From Lachnospiraceae bacterium (GTDB lineage: Bacteria > Bacillota > Clostridia > Lachnospirales > Lachnospiraceae): a DNA stretch of 64,000 nucleotides. The first letter of the stretch is position 1, and every line of letters begins with the position of its first letter. Position numbers and translations under genes: made by a program. Below the pieces are notes generated by a model, which was not told where the DNA came from, ran no database searches, and was given only the letters and a program-made list of their open reading frames with translations. The DNA lies in the NCBI GenBank assembly GCA_017431515.1, contig JAFRKV010000040.1, positions 124,001 through 188,000 on the forward strand, written 5' to 3'. Shown here piece by piece: positions 16,184 through 23,268 of the stretch.

Positions 16184-17683
16184 ATGAAAAAAAGGCTTTT
16201 GGTGATATGGATTGCAATCATTTGCGTCATTGGTTCAGCATGCGCCGGCATGACGAGCGAGGAACAGAAGATGCAGGGAAAAGAGTATGCCGAGGTACGA
16301 TCTTCCCATGCAGAAGCCAATCAATATCAGACAGATGTGACTTTGTCCGAAGAGGAACAGCAGCTGGATCAAAAACTTGCCGCATGGAAAGAGGCTTATA
16401 AGACTTCCTGTGATGGCGCAGTTCCTTATGATATGCCGGTTCTGACGGATGAGAATATCTGGGACAGCGAATTATATGCATTTTGTGAGCGGCTGCCGAA
16501 AGGTTCCGACCTTCATATCCATGGCATGGCCCTGATGCCGTTTGAGGAGCTTCTTGCTTTCGTGACTGCAAGGGATGACCTGTATATCGGAACAGGAGAC
16601 AAAAACCGGTGTGTGCTTGCTTATCATGAGGATGCGAAAGAAGCGGCAGAAGATGAGTTCCCTGTGAAAGAGGCTCTTGCACGGGGCTTGATTGATAAAA
16701 ACGAGCTGCGAGATCAGTGGACGGTTCTGGGTGGTAAAGAGGCTCCGGACATCTGGGTGTGGTTTGAGACCCTGTTTGATAAGCAGGGCGCATTAAGCGC
16801 ATCGCCTGCCTTGATCGAGGCATACTATCAGGATGCATTCCGCTATTATTGCAGAAATCACATATTACATTTGGAAGTGCGTCAGCTTTTCTTCGGTTCT
16901 CATGAGCAAGCAGAGGAAAATGCCAAAGCGATTAGAAATGCCTACTATGATGTCAGAAAAGAGTATCCGGGGTTCCTCGTCAGTCTGGTCGGCACAGGGC
17001 TGAAATATGCTTCCCTGGACAGGGGACTCACAGATACCCTGTTAGATAACGCGCTTTATGTCCGCGATCATGTCAAGGATGAATTTGATCCGGACGATAT
17101 TCATGATTTTCTGATCGGCATCGATCTGGTGAATGAAGAGGACAAAAGCCGTCCTCTGACAGAGTTTGCCGATCAATTGGATCAGATTAAGAAAGAAAAT
17201 CCGGATCTGCACCTGATGCTGCATGCGGGAGAGTCCTTGAATGCCGATTCAGACAATGTGATTGATGCATACCTGCTGGGCGCAGACAGAATCGGACACG
17301 GGCTGAATCTTTACAGATTTCCGGATATCATGGATCTTGTGAAAAAAGACGGAATCTGCCTTGAGGTGTGTCCTGTCAGCAATCAGACCCTCCGCTATGT
17401 CAACGACCTGCGCAGTCATCCTGCTGTCGAGTATCTCAAGCGCGCCGTGCCGATCTCCATCTGCTCTGATGACCCGGCATATCTGGAACACGAGACTTTA
17501 ACGGATGATTTTTTTGCAGCGATCCTCTGCTGGGATTTGGGTCTTGAGGAGATTAAGCAGCTATGCATGAATTCCATTACCTATTCGGCTGTCGATGAAA
17601 CGCAGAAAGAAGAGCTGATGAAGAATTGGGAGGAGCAATGGAAAGCATTTCTGCAGGATGAAAAGGAAAGAGACGCTGGTTAA
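16184..17683 (+). CDS. exported adenosine deaminase-like metallohydrolase (putative lipoprotein)
   Basis: A 499-residue protein of the adenosine/AMP deaminase superfamily. The metal and catalytic motifs are complete: SDLHIHG (the HxH pair), LMLHAGES, GADRIGHGLN with the catalytic histidine, and SICSDDPAYL with the paired aspartates. The first residues MKKRLLVIWIAIICVIGSACAG form a signal peptide; the cysteine at GSAC is a possible but weak lipobox because position -3 is glycine. It would deaminate adenosine or a relative outside the membrane, like the secreted ADGF group; the substrate is inferred. ATG 16184 is chosen from three adjacent ATGs because GGAGG lies six bases upstream. Confidence 0.85.
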   Translation: MKKRLLVIWIAIICVIGSACAGMTSEEQKMQGKEYAEVRSSHAEANQYQTDVTLSEEEQQLDQKLAAWKEAYKTSCDGAVPYDMPVLTDENIWDSELYAFCERLPKGSDLHIHGMALMPFEELLAFVTARDDLYIGTGDKNRCVLAYHEDAKEAAEDEFPVKEALARGLIDKNELRDQWTVLGGKEAPDIWVWFETLFDKQGALSASPALIEAYYQDAFRYYCRNHILHLEVRQLFFGSHEQAEENAKAIRNAYYDVRKEYPGFLVSLVGTGLKYASLDRGLTDTLLDNALYVRDHVKDEFDPDDIHDFLIGIDLVNEEDKSRPLTEFADQLDQIKKENPDLHLMLHAGESLNADSDNVIDAYLLGADRIGHGLNLYRFPDIMDLVKKDGICLEVCPVSNQTLRYVNDLRSHPAVEYLKRAVPISICSDDPAYLEHETLTDDFFAAILCWDLGLEEIKQLCMNSITYSAVDETQKEELMKNWEEQWKAFLQDEKERDAG

Positions 17684-17695
17684 TCCGGCTTTCCG

Positions 17696-17704
17696 TGTTA
17701 TAAT
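17696..17704 (+). promoter_or_regulatory. extended -10 promoter upstream of the GH3 gene
   Basis: TGTTATAAT is a consensus extended -10 element, sitting 70 bases upstream of the GH3 start and just after the deaminase stop. No good -35 hexamer is at the expected distance, which extended -10 promoters tolerate. Whether the gene also receives read-through is unknown. Confidence 0.5.
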
Positions 17705-17774
17705 AATCCCATCAAAGAGGAAATACATCTGAAGAAGAATCAAGCAAAAGTCTACGGACGGAAGGAGATAAGCC

Positions 17775-19850
17775 ATGAAACATACGAAGGAATATCGATT
17801 AAGCCTGACGGATGAGGCCCGGAAGATCGTCGAAGGGATGACACTGGAGGAGAAGGTCAGCCTGATGGGCGCCAACTTCTATATGAATCAGTTGCAGGAG
17901 CTGCTGGACAGCCTCGGCGCTGAGGGCACCCATTATAACATCGAGCCCTATCCGGCGGGAGGCATTGAGGGTGTCATTCCACCGGTGCAATTCTGTGACG
18001 GCCCGCGCGGCGTGGTCTGCGGCATCGGCAAGACCACCTGCTTCCCGGTTTCCATGGCCCGCGGCGCGACCTTCGATCCCGCGCTGGAGGAGCAGATTGG
18101 CCACGCCATCGGCAAGGAGGTCCGCGGCTTCGGCGGCAACCTGTTCGCGGGCGTATGCATCAACCTGCCCTACAACCCCGGCTGGGGACGCAGCCAGGAG
18201 ACCTACGGCGAAGAGACCGTGCACATCGGCGCGATGGGCGCGGCGCTGACGCGTGGCGTGCAGGACGAAGACGTCATGGCCTGTGTCAAGCACTATGCCT
18301 TCAACCAGATGGAAAATGCCCGCTTCAAGGTGAGCGTATACGCCGACAAGCGTACAGAGCGCGAGGTATTCCTGCCGCACTTTAAGGACTGCATCGACGC
18401 GGGCGCAGCCGCGATCATGAGTTCGTACAACCTTTATAACCAGGTGCAGTGCGGGCATCACAAATACCTCTTGAGCACTGTGCTCAAGGGCGAGTGGGAC
18501 TTTGACGGCTTCGTAATGAGTGACTTCATCTACGGCGTCAAGGACACCGTCGAGGCCGCCAACGGCGGACAGGATATGGAGATGGTCATCACCAACTACT
18601 TCGGCGACAACCTTGTCAAAGCCGTGCGAGACGGCTTCGTGCCTGAAGAGAAGGTGGACGAGGCGGCGCTGCGCATCGTGCGCACGATCATGGCGTTTGA
18701 CCGTGACCATAAAACCTACGATATGTCTGTCGTGGGCTGCCCGGAGCACATCGCCCTTGCCAAACGCGCCGCTGAGGAGGCGATCACGCTGATTAAGAAC
18801 GAAGGCGTGCTGCCGCTGGACAAGAACGCGATTCGAAAGCTCGCGGTCGTCGGCAAGCTTGCGGATAGGGAAAACATCGGCGACCACGGCTCCAGCCGCG
18901 TCTATCCCGCCTACACCATCACGCCGCTGCAGGGCATCGCGAAGGTGGCTCCGGACGTGGAGGTCGTGTACACAGATGGCTCAGATATCGAGACGGCAAA
19001 GCGGGCCGCCGCTGAGGCGGACGCCGTGCTCATCGTGGCGGGATTCGATTGCGACGACGAGGGCGAGTACATCGCGGGCGACGACTTCGGCAGTATGTCC
19101 GGCGCGGCGATGAGTGTCGGTGGCGACCGTAAGGGCGGGCTGTCCCTGCATGCGGACGACATCGCCCTGATCCGGGCGGTTGGGCCGATGAACCAAAAGT
19201 CCGCCGTGGTAATGATCGGCGGCAATACGATCACCACGAAGGAGTGGCAGGACTGCGCCGGTGCGTTGCTGATGGCTTATTATCCGGGACAGGAGGGCGG
19301 CACGGCCATCGCCGAGATCCTGTTCGGTGACGTGAATCCCTCCGGCAAACTGCCTTTTGTAATCCCCGCAGATGAGAAGGATTTACCGCAGGTGGACTGG
19401 GAAGCGACCGAGCAGTATTACGGCTACTACCACGGCTATACCAAACTCGACAAGGAGGGCGTCAAGCCACTGTATCCCTATGGCTTCGGCCTGAGCTATA
19501 CCACGTTTGAAACCGGCGCGCCTGAGGCGAACGTCGATGGAGATCGGCTGCTCGTGAAGGTGACCGTCAAGAACACCGGTGAGAGAGAAGGAGATGAGGT
19601 CGTGCAGGTCTACGCCGGATATGAAAACAGTGCCGTAGACCGGCCGCTGCGCCAGCTTTGCGGATTTCAGCGTGTGAACCTCGCTGTCGGAGAGGAGAAA
19701 ACCGTGGAAATCGCCGTACCGCTGCAAAAACTCAAGTGGTACAACCCGATGAGCCGCGAATGGGAGCTGGAAAAGATGGGGTATACGATTTACGCCGGCA
19801 CCAGTGAGGCATTGGAGGACCTCAAGGGCACGGAGATCCAACTTGGCTGA
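17775..19850 (+). CDS. glycoside hydrolase family 3 beta-glucosidase-type enzyme
   Basis: A 691-residue GH3 enzyme without a signal peptide, thus probably cytoplasmic and acting on imported beta-linked oligosaccharides or glycosides. The N-terminal TIM-barrel-type domain has CDGPRGV, the ACVKHYAFNQ substrate-binding KH motif, and FVMSDFIYG, where Asp250 is the expected nucleophile. A C-terminal alpha/beta sandwich domain begins near residue 330, and a fibronectin-III-like domain follows PLYPYGFGLSYTTFE. The start has GGAAGGAGATAAGCC upstream. Codons end in C far more often than in the flanking genes, which suggests acquisition from another genome. The exact sugar cannot be read from sequence. 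Confidence 0.9.
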   Translation: MKHTKEYRLSLTDEARKIVEGMTLEEKVSLMGANFYMNQLQELLDSLGAEGTHYNIEPYPAGGIEGVIPPVQFCDGPRGVVCGIGKTTCFPVSMARGATFDPALEEQIGHAIGKEVRGFGGNLFAGVCINLPYNPGWGRSQETYGEETVHIGAMGAALTRGVQDEDVMACVKHYAFNQMENARFKVSVYADKRTEREVFLPHFKDCIDAGAAAIMSSYNLYNQVQCGHHKYLLSTVLKGEWDFDGFVMSDFIYGVKDTVEAANGGQDMEMVITNYFGDNLVKAVRDGFVPEEKVDEAALRIVRTIMAFDRDHKTYDMSVVGCPEHIALAKRAAEEAITLIKNEGVLPLDKNAIRKLAVVGKLADRENIGDHGSSRVYPAYTITPLQGIAKVAPDVEVVYTDGSDIETAKRAAAEADAVLIVAGFDCDDEGEYIAGDDFGSMSGAAMSVGGDRKGGLSLHADDIALIRAVGPMNQKSAVVMIGGNTITTKEWQDCAGALLMAYYPGQEGGTAIAEILFGDVNPSGKLPFVIPADEKDLPQVDWEATEQYYGYYHGYTKLDKEGVKPLYPYGFGLSYTTFETGAPEANVDGDRLLVKVTVKNTGEREGDEVVQVYAGYENSAVDRPLRQLCGFQRVNLAVGEEKTVEIAVPLQKLKWYNPMSREWELEKMGYTIYAGTSEALEDLKGTEIQLG

Positions 19851-19897
19851 ATGCTCGCAGACTGGCTGTATGCATAGAAACAGAAAACATCGCTGAT

Positions 19898-19930
19898 GAC
19901 CGAATAGACTCCAAAAACGACCGAATAGAC
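19898..19930 (+). promoter_or_regulatory. LytTR-type direct-repeat operator (site 1)
   Basis: Two perfect copies of GACCGAATAGAC, at 19898-19909 and 19919-19930, repeat with a 21-base period, that is nine-base ACCGAATAG cores with a 12-base gap. AgrA/ComE-type LytTR response regulators bind nine-base direct repeats of this kind (ACCGTTNAG-like) 12-13 bases apart, upstream of a -35 box. The second repeat ends eight bases before the -35 of the promoter at 19939. The same layout recurs at 22824-22856. The binding protein is inferred; no LytTR gene is in the window. Confidence 0.65.
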
Positions 19931-19938
19931 AAAAGTGG

Positions 19939-19967
19939 TTGAACTGCTTTTTTTCGACAATTATAAT
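19939..19967 (+). promoter_or_regulatory. promoter of the small membrane protein gene
   Basis: TTGAAC (19939-19944) and a perfect TATAAT (19962-19967) are 17 bases apart. Together with the direct repeats just upstream this forms a complete regulated promoter. The leader to the start at 20076 is about 100 bases. Confidence 0.8.
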
Positions 19968-20075
19968 CATAGCATCATAAAAAAGCCGAAGTGCATCAAA
20001 ACTCCTGAAAGCAGTCATTGCAATTAGGAGGGAGCTTTGGCAAAGGAAACGGCGATAGAATGGAGGTAAAGGGAG

Positions 20076-20282
20076 ATGAAGAATATTTCAACAGGTACAC
20101 TCGCTGCTATCATCAGCATGTGTTCCGTAGTGGTGTTTTTTGTATGGGGATGGCTGGACACGTATCAGCATTCCTGGATTGTGTTCATGATCTGCGGAAT
20201 TGCAATTGCCGCTGTGAGTATGATACGAAAAGATAAAGACAAAGCTGCAAAAGCGGATTCTGAAGAAGAGAACAAGGAATAA
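20076..20282 (+). CDS. small two-helix membrane protein, function unknown
   Basis: A 68-residue protein with two hydrophobic segments (about residues 8-27 and 33-51) and a charged tail ending in KADSEEENKE. It lacks a double-glycine leader or any motif I recognise. The start is supported by GGAGG nine bases upstream; an overlapping frame beginning at 20018 is not favoured. It has its own strong promoter with a LytTR-type operator, so it is probably made on a cell-density or stress signal. Roles such as membrane sensor, immunity protein or pheromone accessory are possible and unproven. Confidence 0.7.
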   Translation: MKNISTGTLAAIISMCSVVVFFVWGWLDTYQHSWIVFMICGIAIAAVSMIRKDKDKAAKADSEEENKE

Positions 20283-20283
20283 C

Positions 20284-20305
20284 GATTGATAGCCGTATCA
20301 ATTTT
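20284..20305 (+). terminator. weak hairpin with short U-run after the small membrane protein gene
   Basis: ATTGATA and TATCAAT pair around a GCCG loop and are followed by TTTT. The stem is only seven mostly A-T pairs, so termination would be partial. It sits between two convergent genes. Confidence 0.4.
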
Positions 20306-20320
20306 GTGGAAGGCATTCCG

Positions 20321-21478
20321 CTACTTTGCATACAGCCAGTCCATGTAGGCATCGTCCTCCATGACTGCCAGCTCCACATGATGGTAGCTGTAAGTGGAAT
20401 CCGGCGCGGCATCTGCACCGGCGGCATTCATTTCGTCGTCACTGTACGCCGTAAAGTTGACTTCTTTTGCGCCGAGTTCCTGAAGCTTTTCCACAGCCTT
20501 CCTGCTGTTTTCGATCGGGATCGTATTATCATGCTCCGCCTGGGCAAACCAGATGGGAATATCCTTGATCTTCTCAAGCTGTCCCATGGCGGTATTGGAA
20601 TAATTCAGCGCCGGACAAAGCGCCAGAATTCCTGCCACCGTATCTGGATACTGCTCCGCAAATTCAATGGAAGACATGCCCCCGAAGGAGTTGCCCATCA
20701 CATAGATCCGATGCGGATCTGCTTTCCCCTCTTCCACCATCTGATCCAGCAGCGCTTTCAAGGGCGTGAAAATCGTGTTTCTGGCGGAATAATAGGTATT
20801 GTCATCAATGACAGGCGCAATGACGTAGCAGGGGCGGACCTTCTGATTTTCGGGTTCCGCCCATTCCACGGCGGTCCGGTAGGTCAGAAGGTTTTCCGTA
20901 TCTCCGTATCCATGGAATACAACAACCACGGGCATGTTTTCTTCTGTTTCAGGCGTGTAAAGATGATAAGTAAAATCTGCGCCGTCTTCCTTGGTAAAGG
21001 TTTGGAAGTCATCCACCACGGCAGTATTTACCTTCTCGACATCCTGCTTTGTAAAGGAAAGCGCATCCTCTTTATCGCAGGAAACCGTAAAATCCTGCAC
21101 ATAGAAGTATTTCTCCGGAAAATCCTTCGGATACAGCACAATCGTATTGCCGTCATTTTCAAGCTTCTCAAATTCACAGGAAAACGCTCTCGTGTCATCG
21201 CTTCCCCACATGCCGGCTGTTCCCTTCATGTGGAAGTCTGCCCCGGATAGATCGAGGCTTGCTGCATCAACGCCTGCCGGAATCGGGATTTTGATCATTT
21301 CCGGGTATTGACCCGTGGTGCGTACTGTTGCATCAATCACAATCCCATCTGACATCGTCTGATCTCCTCCTGTCATATTCTGCGCTGTTTGATCCGCTGC
21401 CGCATCAGCCGGCGTCCCGCAGGAAGCCAGCAACGCTCCCGCAACCAGCACGGCGACCACTGAAATCATTTTTTTCAT
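20321..21478 (-). CDS. alpha/beta-hydrolase lipoprotein (esterase / PHB depolymerase-like)
   Basis: A 385-residue surface lipoprotein: MKKMISVVAVLVAGALLASC is a signal peptide ending in a clear LASC lipobox. The C-terminal half is an alpha/beta hydrolase resembling feruloyl esterases and prolyl-oligopeptidase-family peptidases, with the oxyanion region VVVFHGYGDTEN, the nucleophile elbow VMGNSFGGMSS, an aspartate in FAQAEHDNTIPI, and a late histidine in SYHHVELAVM. The N-terminal 150 residues are a beta-rich domain of unknown type. Substrate is unknown. It is anchored outside the membrane after processing by Lgt. A possible 14-codon upstream reading frame precedes it. Confidence 0.85.
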   Translation of the reverse strand: MKKMISVVAVLVAGALLASCGTPADAAADQTAQNMTGGDQTMSDGIVIDATVRTTGQYPEMIKIPIPAGVDAASLDLSGADFHMKGTAGMWGSDDTRAFSCEFEKLENDGNTIVLYPKDFPEKYFYVQDFTVSCDKEDALSFTKQDVEKVNTAVVDDFQTFTKEDGADFTYHLYTPETEENMPVVVVFHGYGDTENLLTYRTAVEWAEPENQKVRPCYVIAPVIDDNTYYSARNTIFTPLKALLDQMVEEGKADPHRIYVMGNSFGGMSSIEFAEQYPDTVAGILALCPALNYSNTAMGQLEKIKDIPIWFAQAEHDNTIPIENSRKAVEKLQELGAKEVNFTAYSDDEMNAAGADAAPDSTYSYHHVELAVMEDDAYMDWLYAK

Positions 21479-21494
21479 AAATATAATCCTCTCT

Positions 21495-21539
21495 TCACGT
21501 TGGATCGTCTTTTGTGATCTGGCAGGTCAGTTCTTTCAT
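21495..21539 (-). CDS. possible 14-residue upstream reading frame
   Basis: On the minus strand GGGAGG lies eight bases before an ATG that opens a 14-codon frame (MKELTCQITKDDPT) ending just ahead of the AGAGAGGAT site of the esterase gene. The spacing is that of a translated leader. Nothing else supports it, and it could be chance. Confidence 0.25.
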   Translation of the reverse strand: MKELTCQITKDDPT

Positions 21540-21571
21540 CGCACCGGCCTCCCTTCATTGACGATTTTCGA

Positions 21572-22726
21572 TCATCCATGCATAGTATAACACGAAAAGC
21601 AGGCGTTTCTAATATTTCCAAACATTTTCTTTGCAGCAGAAAGATACAGCTCTTCCGCGTGATCCATGGCTTCCGATAGTGGCATATCATCCGATTTTGT
21701 GGCGTAAAGCCCCGTGATACCGTATTGCTTCAGTGCTTCTGCACCGGGTGCAATCGACCCGCATAACCCTATCGCAGGAATTCCGGCTCTCTTTGCGCGC
21801 AGGCCGATTCCCTGCATGACTTTTCCGTGGCAGCTTTGTTCATCTGCCCTGCCCTCACCTGTCACAATCAAATCTGAGTCATTTAGGAGACTGTCAAACT
21901 GCACCAGATCAAGCATCGTCTCAATCCCGGATTTCATTTCGGCCTGAAGAAACACATGCAAAGCAGCGCCAAGACCACCGGCGGCTCCTGCACCAAAAAA
22001 ACTGTCACAATCGATGTCATAACGCATTTTGATGACATCCCGATAGTTTCTCATCCCTTGTTCCAGCACTTGAAGAGTCTCTGCTGACGCTCCTTTCTGA
22101 GAACCGAACGCCATAGTGGCGCCATCTTTCCCACAGAGGGGATTCGTAACATCGCTCATAACGGTAACGGTTGCGTTCTTTGCCTCTTTCAGCAAGTGCG
22201 TATCGTCGATGACTCGTACTTTTTCGAGATCCGCTCCGGTTCCATTCAGCTCCACACCGTTTTCGTCAAGAAACCGCATCCCCAAAGCGCGCATACAGCC
22301 CATGCCGCCATCGTTTGTCGCAGACCCTCCAATGGCAACGGTGATCTTTTCACATCCGCGAAGCAAAGCATCCCGGATCAATTCTCCTGTTCCAAAGGTT
22401 GATGCATCGAAAGGATTTCTCTCTTTTTCTGAGAGAAGCGTAAGCCCGGATGCCGCGGCCATCTCAATCAACGCCGATCCATCAGACAGGATCCCGTAAG
22501 AGGCCGAAACCATACGATGCAAGGGATCATGTACCATTATGGTCTCTTTTCTCCCCTGCTCCGTGTACAGCACTGCATCAAGCGTTCCCTCTCCACCGTC
22601 TGCGATAGGCACGATCACCGTTTCACAGTCTCCATAGGCCGATAACGCTGCGATCCGTAATAGTTCACCCGTTCTTTTGCTGGAAAGACTTCCCTTGAAG
22701 GAGTCTGATGCAAATATGAGTTTCAA
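21572..22726 (-). CDS. glycerate 2-kinase (type I, GarK family)
   Basis: A 384-residue glycerate kinase that phosphorylates glycerate, feeding it into glycolysis. The N-terminal APDSFKGSLSS-like motif is present as ASDSFKGSLSS, followed by PIADGGEGTLDA, EMAAASGL, GGSATNDGGMGCMRALG, and GAAGGLGAAL. The start codon is TTG at 22726, preceded by GGGGAGAAGAA; no ATG fits. The C-terminal tail (GNIRNACFSCYTMHG) is a little longer than usual. The esterase gene follows 93 bases on. Its upstream region holds the 14-base inverted repeat and the divergent LytTR-type promoter. Confidence 0.93.
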   Translation of the reverse strand: MKLIFASDSFKGSLSSKRTGELLRIAALSAYGDCETVIVPIADGGEGTLDAVLYTEQGRKETIMVHDPLHRMVSASYGILSDGSALIEMAAASGLTLLSEKERNPFDASTFGTGELIRDALLRGCEKITVAIGGSATNDGGMGCMRALGMRFLDENGVELNGTGADLEKVRVIDDTHLLKEAKNATVTVMSDVTNPLCGKDGATMAFGSQKGASAETLQVLEQGMRNYRDVIKMRYDIDCDSFFGAGAAGGLGAALHVFLQAEMKSGIETMLDLVQFDSLLNDSDLIVTGEGRADEQSCHGKVMQGIGLRAKRAGIPAIGLCGSIAPGAEALKQYGITGLYATKSDDMPLSEAMDHAEELYLSAAKKMFGNIRNACFSCYTMHG

Positions 22727-22763
22727 TTCTTCTCCCCTAGATCAATTATTATCGCCATCGGCA

Positions 22764-22810
22764 TATTGTTTCATCTTTATATTGATTGTAGAATGCAAGA
22801 TGAAACAATA
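22764..22810. repeat. perfect 14-bp inverted repeat between divergent genes
   Basis: TATTGTTTCATCTT at 22764-22777 and AAGATGAAACAATA at 22797-22810 are exact inverted copies separated by 19 bases. There is no U-run, so a terminator is unlikely. It lies between the glycerate kinase start and the LytTR-like repeats, so a dimeric repressor operator is one reading. Confidence 0.6.
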
Positions 22811-22823
22811 CAAGAGATGAAAC

Positions 22824-22856
22824 AACCGTTTAGACATCGAAATCGACCGAATACGC
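22824..22856 (+). promoter_or_regulatory. LytTR-type direct-repeat operator (site 2)
   Basis: AACCGTTTAGAC (22824-22835) and GACCGAATACGC (22845-22856) are spaced exactly 21 bases, as at 19898-19930, with ACCGTTTAG matching the classical AgrA-type half-site. The distance to the expected -35 position (22865) is eight bases, again the same as site 1. Two sites with equal geometry within 3 kb argue for one regulator. Confidence 0.65.
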
Positions 22857-22864
22857 AGAATTTG

Positions 22865-22893
22865 TGACGGAGAGATTTCCCGGCTCGTATAAT
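22865..22893 (+). promoter_or_regulatory. activator-dependent promoter of the GG-leader gene
   Basis: A perfect TATAAT at 22888-22893 is preceded, 17 bases up, by a poor -35 (TGACGG). A strong -10 with a weak -35 next to direct repeats is the usual form of an activated promoter. The gene starts 48 bases downstream. Confidence 0.6.
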
Positions 22894-22940
22894 AAGGCAA
22901 GAAACAAAAACAACCGCAACTGAAGAAGGAGGAAACGAAG

Positions 22941-23249
22941 ATGGCTATCACAAAGGAAGAACATCAGGGCTTATTAAATGGAGAATTACCCAAAGGATTG
23001 AATGTTGCAGTATCAGACGAAGACATGGCGAAAGCAACAGGTGGAGCCTCACAAGGTATTCACGAACCAAAATTCAATATCGGTGAAAGAGTGCGAGTGC
23101 TTGAAGATGATTGGATTGATGATGCTTATATCACAGATCGAAAAATAGTCGGAGATGACAACTGGATGTACATACTTCGCGTACATGATATTGAAGAAGG
23201 CTGGTACGAAAATTACAAAGCGTTAGAGATATGGCTTGAAAAGTACTGA
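22941..23249 (+). CDS. double-glycine-leader polypeptide (putative secreted peptide)
   Basis: A 102-residue protein. Residues 1-35 look like a bacteriocin or pheromone leader: VSDEDMAKATGG places a hydrophobic residue at -12, acid at -8, Met at -7, Ala at -4 and Gly-Gly at -2/-1, the pattern recognised by C39-peptidase ABC exporters. Cleavage after Gly35 would release a 67-residue acidic, tryptophan-containing domain (FNIGERVRVLEDDW... ending ALEIWLEKY), reminiscent of a small SH3-like beta barrel rather than a classical bacteriocin. AGGAGG precedes the start. It has its own LytTR-type promoter. No exporter or immunity gene is adjacent, so the secretion claim is inference. Confidence 0.65.
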   Translation: MAITKEEHQGLLNGELPKGLNVAVSDEDMAKATGGASQGIHEPKFNIGERVRVLEDDWIDDAYITDRKIVGDDNWMYILRVHDIEEGWYENYKALEIWLEKY

Positions 23250-23268
23250 TAACGATATGCAACTGTTT

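Noticed and set aside
20018-20236. A 72-codon frame overlapping the small membrane protein gene
   Set aside because: The other frame at 20076 has a well-placed GGAGG and a coherent two-helix product; this one gives a cysteine- and histidine-rich jumble.
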